Source: Glandiceps talaboti (Eukaryota > Hemichordata > Enteropneusta > Spengelidae). From it: DNA of 64,000 bases. Of this stretch, positions 61,501 through 64,000 are shown piece after piece. Position numbers and translations under genes: made by a program. The stretch covers positions 129,501-193,500 of the forward strand of contig NC_135564.1 of assembly GCF_964340395.1 (NCBI RefSeq). The letters are read 5' to 3'. The number at the start of each line of letters is the position of its first letter. Positions within the stretch are counted from its first letter, which is position 1. Under the pieces are notes generated by a model. The model searched no databases, was not told where the DNA came from, and saw nothing but the letters and a program-made list of their open reading frames with translations.

Positions 61501-63522
61501 ATGAACCATCAATATCCTATGAATAACACAAGTGTTGTTGTCTATGTTTACATTACAGGGTCGTGTACCATTTGTTGTTCAAGACAAGGTTCCATGGCAA
61601 CAGTTAGCTGGAGCGTTAAATACCAAGTTTTCAAATGCCTGTGGCAGACAGCTAACACAACAGAATCTGCAATATTTGGCTGTCAAAGCATTTGATAGTC
61701 ATAACGTCACAGAAGGGTTGGACTCTATGTCAGCAACATGGAGTATGTTCAACAGAGAAAACCTTCCTAACAGGACTTTCACATTTTGGAAGTGGTTTCA
61801 TGGTATCATGGAATTAACCAAGAAATATCTTAGAGGACCATGGCAGGAAGGGTGAGTGAAATTGACTGTAAATTGACTTGTTATAGACGAACAAACACTA
61901 TTTTTAGTTTTCACTTGCCGAGTGGTTAAACCCCTTGCCTCTTACCACTGCTGTCAGGGTTCCAAGGCATTCAGGGTTTGATTAAATTTACCACGCTGTA
62001 AGTAAGTCCCCGGGCACTCCAGTTTCCTCCTGCACTTACACTGAACCCGCCTGTTATTGGGCAATGCCTGTTGGATGGTAAATAAATAAATAAATATTGT
62101 TACAGAATAACAAACACTATTGTTACAGACAAACACACACTATTGTTGTAGACTAACAAACACTTGTTACAGACTAACAAATACTTATTACAGACTAACA
62201 AACACTATTGTTGCAGACTAACAAAAACTTGTTACAGACTAATGAACACTGTTGTTGCAGACTGCAAACACTTGTTACAGACTAAAAAAAACGCTTGTTG
62301 CAGACTAACAAACACTTGTTACAGACTAATAAACACTATTGTTACAGACTAACAAACTCTTGTTACAGACTAACAAACACTTGTTACAGACTAATGAACC
62401 CTTGTAGCAGACTAACAACTTGTTACAAACTAACAAACACTATAATTGTTACAGACTAACACTATTGCATGAAGTAACATTGCAAGTAATGTGTCTACCG
62501 TAGTGGTATGAATTGATTGTAAACTACATATTAGTATTCTATGTGTTAGATGACCATGTTAGATAGTCAGGGATAAGCTTTCCTTTACTGTATACATGTT
62601 CCTCAACATGAAAGAATAAAATGATTGAATTAGCATGTTAATTAATGTAGTTGTGTGAGCACCTATAAGTCACTTTAAATAATTGACAATAAATGCGACA
62701 ATTTTTTTGTTTAATGGTTTTATTCTTTTCTCCCCATTTCAGTTTCATCATTGGGTTTGTAAGTAAGACACAAGCACAGGAGTTATTATTATCTAAACCA
62801 AATGGTACCTTCTTACTACGATATAGTGATGGTTCCATTGGTGGTGTCACCATTGCATGGGTTGCTCAAGATGTTAACACAGGTAGGAAAAAAAAACATA
62901 CTTCTCCAGATGCTTTATATGTAGAAGGTTCCACCCTATGATTTCCCCAAAACAGTAAAAAAAACAAAAACATTTGTATAACAACATATTCTGTGTTCTA
63001 GTGTAACCATGATATAGATTTATAATTAACTAAACTAAGTCTACTGATGAGACATATACTGGAAAATACATGTACTATGAGGAAAATAGAAACAAAAACT
63101 GTTATGAAATGACTTTGAACATTTAGTAATGAGATTGTGTATCACAGTGTACTTAAAAAGTCACTTACAGTAATTGAAGAATCAAAAGTACTAAGAAGGT
63201 CAAGAATGTAGAAAAGTGGACTGATTGTACCACAGACATACATTTTGTATTCAAGCTAGGGAGTCTTGGTTAGAGTTAGGCTAGGGATAGGAATAGAGGA
63301 TTGGAGTCCCTATCAAAATAAAAATTTTAGGCTTATTTGTTGTTTCCGTAATACTATAACTTACAGGAGAACGCCAAGTGTGGAATCTTCAGCCTTTCAC
63401 CACAGATCAGTTCAACATTAGATCACTTGCAGATAGAATCCTAGACCTGCCACAGTTAGTTACTCTCTTTCCAGATGTACCAAAAGAGGCAGCATTCAGT
63501 AAATTTAAGAAACCCTTGGAAG
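35580..63522 (+). CDS. STAT5: Signal transducer and activator of transcription, STAT5/6 type (3' end outside the window)
   Basis: Eighteen coding exons with consistent phase: 35616-35743, 38650-38794, 39153-39242, 40054-40149, 41096-41177, 41716-41855, 42930-43081, 44499-44654, 45520-45588, 46206-46271, 47581-47628, 48192-48279, 48854-48895, 49359-49439, 56579-56671, 61559-61851, 62743-62882 and 63367-63522. They give 2065 nt, 688 codons plus one base. The protein follows STAT5 block by block: N-terminal domain, coiled coil, DNA-binding domain, linker and SH2 domain. STAT5 hallmarks include the start [54 protein letters not shown] and WDNAFAEP. Known role: cytoplasmic latent factor activated by JAK-type kinases, dimerising through SH2-phosphotyrosine and acting in the nucleus. 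The last part of SH2, the phosphotyrosine tail and the activation domain are missing because the window ends. Whether the animal also has other STATs cannot be told. Confidence 0.95.
36130..37500. repeat. Minisatellite of about 42 bp in STAT intron 1
   Basis: About 1.4 kb of tandem units built from CAGATCTAGTTTGACTAAG followed by variable spacers (AACAGTCCTGGAATGTCCAAAA, or a GTTAACAGTCC version). More than 30 copies, with mixed unit lengths. Non-coding. Every complete unit contains an AGATCT palindrome. Confidence 0.9.
39278..39535 (+). mobile_element. Possible tRNA-derived SINE in STAT intron 3
   Basis: CTCTGGTGTAGTGGTTAGACTC resembles a tRNA-like pol III A box, followed about 40 bp later by a weak B-box-like region (TGACCAACCC) and about 150 bp of unrelated body. 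No clear tail. Confidence 0.3.
41096..44654 (+). CDS. STAT5: STAT exons 5-8: coiled-coil domain
   Basis: Residues about 154-330. Markers are QYQESLKLQ in exon 5, [14 protein letters not shown] and [10 protein letters not shown] in exon 7, and [12 protein letters not shown] in exon 8. In STATs this four-helix domain binds partners and import factors. Exon 6 begins at the third copy of a 70-bp tandem repeat that includes its acceptor. Exon 8 ends in the first copy of a 43-bp array that repeats its donor 18 times. Phase and family alignment support the last acceptor and the first donor as the productive sites. Confidence 0.92.
41545..41756 (+). repeat. 70-bp tandem repeat containing the exon-6 3' splice site
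   Basis: The sequence GTCAACTCAAACA..CTACAGACTCAGTACC starts at 41576, 41646 and 41716, exactly 70 bp apart. The second and third copies are preceded by a TAG acceptor; the first has TTG instead. The third copy continues into the true coding exon. Splicing to the 41646 copy would read to TGA near 41756, because 70 nt shifts the frame. Confidence 0.92.
42289..42774. mobile_element. MITE-like element, CAGTGTTCTCCC family, copy 2, in STAT intron 6
   Basis: Shares with 6495-6806 the start CAGTGTTCTCCC, the blocks AAAAGTGTTCT.CCG and GAGGTTTAGTAATCTTTG.A, the tract ATGCATATTATATGCC.ATCA, and the end CCTAGGGAGA. It is longer because of an internal direct duplication (ACCTTGCCACCCAGGCCACC twice). 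Confidence 0.55.
43499..43569. repeat. (GT)n microsatellite in STAT intron 7
   Basis: About 71 bp of pure GT repeat. Confidence 0.97.
43650..44370 (+). repeat. Dispersed repeat, copy 2, in STAT intron 7
   Basis: Plus-strand counterpart of 1430-2260: AGCAGATTGGGCTGAAATTT, ATTCCATCAGTGATATGCAA and ACCACGCCCATAGCAACAGC blocks, each present two or three times. Includes a 19-base run of G at 44055-44073. Confidence 0.7.
44640..45412 (+). repeat. 43-bp tandem array, 18 copies, each with an exon-8 end and a 5' splice site
   Basis: The first unit is the real end of STAT exon 8 and its donor (ACAAG|GTAAGG). Units recur every 43 bp from 44640 to about 45412. All 18 keep ACAAGGTAAGGACTTAGCT unchanged, including the donor. 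The remainder falls into three versions (ending CAGTCTCAGTC after CTACT, AATCTAAGTC after CTACTT, and CAGTCTCAGTC after CTAAT) that mostly alternate, giving an 86-bp higher-order period. 43 is not a multiple of three, and a stop (TAA) lies in frame across the first donor. Confidence 0.95.
45520..49439 (+). CDS. STAT5: STAT exons 9-14: DNA-binding domain
   Basis: Six small exons (42-88 nt) encode residues about 330-461. Markers: [83 protein letters not shown] and [13 protein letters not shown]. In the family this immunoglobulin-like domain recognises TTC-N3/4-GAA sites. Exons 11-13 lie between two identical inverted 143-bp repeats. Confidence 0.93.
45640..45870. repeat. Minisatellite of about 36-43 bp in STAT intron 9
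   Basis: Five to six diverged copies of a unit containing TGATTTTCAATGACTTAGA and CTAATT.GTACAAT. Non-coding. Confidence 0.8.
46893..47035. repeat. 48-bp tandem repeat in STAT intron 10, about three copies
   Basis: TCGATGTTCATACACA starts at 46926, 46974 and 47022 (period 48). The unit also contains AGTCACAAGTACACAATAGA. It adjoins a pogo-like transposase fragment. Confidence 0.88.
47077..47343 (+). pseudogene. Pogo/Tigger-like transposase N-terminal fragment in STAT intron 10
   Basis: From ATG at 47077 a reading frame starts [18 protein letters not shown] and hits a stop at 47164. In a shifted frame from 47186 it continues [19 protein letters not shown] and [11 protein letters not shown] to about 47330. 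This matches the start of pogo/Tigger transposases with CENP-B-like helix-turn-helix modules (..TF..K..II..E, STLSTI.KNK..IL, HEDVE.AL..W). The stop and frameshift show it is dead. It is shared with the inverted copy at 49012-49154. Confidence 0.65.
47136..47278 (+). repeat. 143-bp inverted repeat, left arm, in STAT intron 10
   Basis: Compared base by base, this segment is identical to the reverse complement of 49012-49154, with abrupt ends on both sides. It lies inside the pogo-like fragment. The two arms enclose STAT exons 11, 12 and 13. Confidence 0.93.
47683..47885. repeat. 33-bp minisatellite in STAT intron 11, about six copies
   Basis: Units of about 33 bp containing CCATGGTTACACAG.ATCATTTCAAAC. 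Since 33 is a multiple of three, the minus strand shows a spurious reading frame with an 11-residue period. Confidence 0.85.
49012..49154 (-). repeat. 143-bp inverted repeat, right arm, in STAT intron 13
   Basis: Perfect reverse complement of 47136-47278, and therefore a minus-strand piece of the same pogo-like fragment carrying the same stop. The flanks do not match. Confidence 0.93.
53485..53781 (-). pseudogene. Transposon protein fragment with a 2A peptide motif
   Basis: Reading frame of 98 codons. Residues 33-56 are hydrophobic and run into [14 protein letters not shown] (motif DNA 53590-53613). D-I-E-x-N-P-G-P is the full 2A ribosome-skipping consensus, with the break expected between Gly-63 and Pro-64. 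After it comes [10 protein letters not shown] and a Cys-His near the end (ESGACHS). In invertebrates such 2A sequences are known at the start of some retroelement and transposon proteins. The H-Q-G and G-x-C pattern reminds me of a cysteine-protease-like module of transposon polyproteins; this is weak. The frame stops soon after, so it is a remnant. Confidence 0.55.
54114..55196 (+). CDS. 360-residue unknown protein, probably transposon-derived, within STAT intron 14
   Basis: An uninterrupted frame in ordinary, non-repetitive DNA and the longest in the 6.4-kb element. Residues 58-110 ([13 protein letters not shown], then [13 protein letters not shown] at 80-92) resemble the Asp/His half of a papain-fold, deubiquitinase-like module I associate with large eukaryotic transposons. 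The catalytic Cys half is not in this frame. Residues about 202-318 are two diverged copies of a unit of about 59 residues (KINV..P.LK.VQ.YST.Q.TLT ... QVCK.D.LQRTVSQ). A short hydrophobic run near residues 8-29 may not be native. Whether it is expressed is unknown. It could be a piece of a larger broken gene. Confidence 0.4.
   Translation: MFSGSENFVIVFMSVVQGVCLCCVCILVNQYRIQQFTPTTDIEFHKMESVFESALKISSQCILIVKDYGMALFTQDDQFHLFDPHSRNDQGYSMPDVHAVLIIFKTIHDLCTHLRQLTSTLTEDSLASVAFEITPTLVYTTNSPSDSFNLTAHYGICSSAIITCTTEEKYIHKMKQTLKVDNKKKFSKTERSCARKINVANPDLKEVQMYSTEQDTLTQYTSETASCSVKSMPQVCKTDQLQRTVSQPLSCVLKINVTKPHLKKVQIYSTKQQTLTHKNTCEIATYRVHSMTQVCKSDKLQRTVSQTSYQHSDNDCKIISDSAPVTHYYHPIDKSWQFAKAILFSLSPPKHTLFFFGLGL
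56016..56256. mobile_element. 241-bp palindromic insert (MITE-like) with two TGCGCATGCGCA cores
   Basis: CAACCTAC at 56016 is mirrored by GTAGGTTG ending at 56256, and the arms match imperfectly over about 100 bp each. Each arm holds the perfect palindrome TGCGCATGCGCA (56092-56103 and 56155-56166), which fits the NRF-1 binding consensus. It lies just inside the right end of the 6.4-kb element. Confidence 0.6.
56579..63522 (+). CDS. STAT5: STAT exons 15-18: end of DNA-binding domain, linker and SH2 domain
   Basis: Exon 15 encodes [12 protein letters not shown] and WDNAFAEP. Exon 16 (293 nt, the largest) encodes the linker, with [18 protein letters not shown]. Exon 17 opens SH2 with [16 protein letters not shown] and [10 protein letters not shown], where Arg about 616 is the phosphotyrosine-binding arginine. 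Exon 18 continues with [20 protein letters not shown] and [10 protein letters not shown]. It ends in phase 1 at GTAAGT (63523), so at least one further exon lies beyond the window. Introns 14 and 15 (7.1 and 4.9 kb) are large because of inserted elements. Confidence 0.93.
57765..57897. repeat. (CA)n(CATA)n microsatellite in STAT intron 15
   Basis: CA/CATA tract of about 130 bp. Confidence 0.97.
58246..60048. mobile_element. 1.8-kb inverted-repeat element in STAT intron 15
   Basis: The left terminus AAGTGTACATGCAAAGG (58246-58314 arm) is mirrored at 59980-60048: 69 bp with three mismatches. A TA dinucleotide flanks both ends, as expected for a Tc1/mariner-type target. No transposase is visible in either strand (longest frame 112 codons, unrecognised), so it looks non-autonomous. 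About 96% arm identity suggests a young insertion. Confidence 0.75.
60870..61500. repeat. Minisatellite of about 43/87 bp in STAT intron 15
   Basis: Alternating half-units CATCAGTGTTGAATCAATGA..CATCATTGCACTAACAGAC and CAAGTTGAATTAAT.AAACATAAACATTGT, giving an 87-bp dimer. It ends about 60 bp before exon 16. Confidence 0.85.
61910..62095 (+). mobile_element. Possible tRNA-derived SINE in STAT intron 16
   Basis: TTGCCGAGTGGTTAAACCCC resembles a tRNA A-box region and CAGGGTTTGATTAAA a decayed B box. The copy ends in an (AAAT) tail at about 62080-62095. It lies directly before a 19-20 bp minisatellite. Confidence 0.4.
62095..62460. repeat. Minisatellite of 19-30 bp in STAT intron 16
   Basis: Many copies of GTTACAGACTAACAAACACT with CTATTGTTGCAGACTAAC variants. 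Confidence 0.85.
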
Positions 63523-64000
63523 GTAAGTATTAAAGTAGTGATTTGTGAAAGTCATGTTTGTTATGTACATTGATCTTTTACCTCAGTCAAAAATAATGAC
63601 AATCAACTCAGTGACTTGAAGTTGTTAAATAAATAAGACTACATTCCAGTGTAATGTTGATGTTGGTTCATGTCTTCTATAACATTACGATAATCTTCTG
63701 ACTTTTTTAGAACTGTTGATTGCATAGTAGGGATTTCTTGAATGTTTTTGATACATATAATAAATTATGTCAATGGATCATTTATGGGTTATATCTTAAC
63801 ACAAGGTTTGAGTTCAGTCAATTGCAAGTAGTGGTTAAATAAGTACAATTACTGTGAGTACCTTTTAAATATGCAGCAAAATCCATGCTAAAATACATAT
63901 AAACTCAGCCTGTGCCCCTTTGACTGGTTATTAGATACTTTGCTTTGTTTCAGCCTAACCTTATAATATATAATATATAATTACTTCGTATCTTACACGT

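Noticed and set aside
61910-62000. A functional tRNA gene
   Set aside because: Only A-box-like similarity; no cloverleaf could be folded, and the (AAAT) tail fits a SINE better.

Overview
This is a window of an animal nuclear genome. It has multi-exon genes with GT-AG introns, about 60-65% A+T by eye, very many simple-sequence tracts, and transposon remnants typical of marine invertebrates (short inverted-repeat elements, pogo-like transposase debris, a 2A-peptide-bearing transposon fragment). A STAT of the STAT5/6 type, a MUC13-like membrane mucin and a small complement-control-protein (CCP/sushi) gene fit an invertebrate bilaterian. A non-vertebrate deuterostome or lophotrochozoan is my guess; I cannot name the species. 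Exon boundaries below were set by hand from splice signals, reading phase and family resemblance.

Layout. 1-10.6 kb: no gene recognised; simple repeats, small palindromes and dispersed repeats. 10.6-24.25 kb, minus strand: an 11-exon gene for a type I membrane mucin of about 1351 residues (signal peptide, an exon of about 888 residues that is mostly TTxQ repeats, EGF, calcium-type EGF, SEA, two EGFs, transmembrane helix, cytoplasmic tail). 24.25-27.03 kb: head-to-head intergenic region with a long hairpin. 27.03-30.26 kb, plus strand: a 4-exon gene for a secreted protein of 213 residues with three CCP domains. 30.3-33.3 kb: almost entirely microsatellites, ending in long GAA and CAA tracts. 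33.3-64 kb, plus strand: a STAT5-type gene with a proposed promoter and non-coding first exon near 33.5 kb and 18 coding exons (688 codons). It runs off the right edge before the phosphotyrosine tail.

The STAT gene holds the most unusual structures. The 3' end of coding exon 8 and its 5' splice site are reiterated 18 times as a 43-bp tandem array. The 3' splice site and start of exon 6 are present three times in a 70-bp array. A perfectly identical 143-bp inverted pair, derived from a pogo/Tigger-like transposase, brackets three exons of the DNA-binding domain. Intron 14 carries a 6.4-kb element with about 68-bp terminal inverted repeats and a 9-bp target duplication; inside it are an open reading frame of 360 codons and an oppositely oriented 2A-peptide fragment. 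Intron 15 carries a 1.8-kb element with 69-bp, about 96% identical, inverted ends.

The mucin and CCP genes could both act at an epithelial or immune surface and STAT is a signalling factor, but a functional link between the three is only conjecture.
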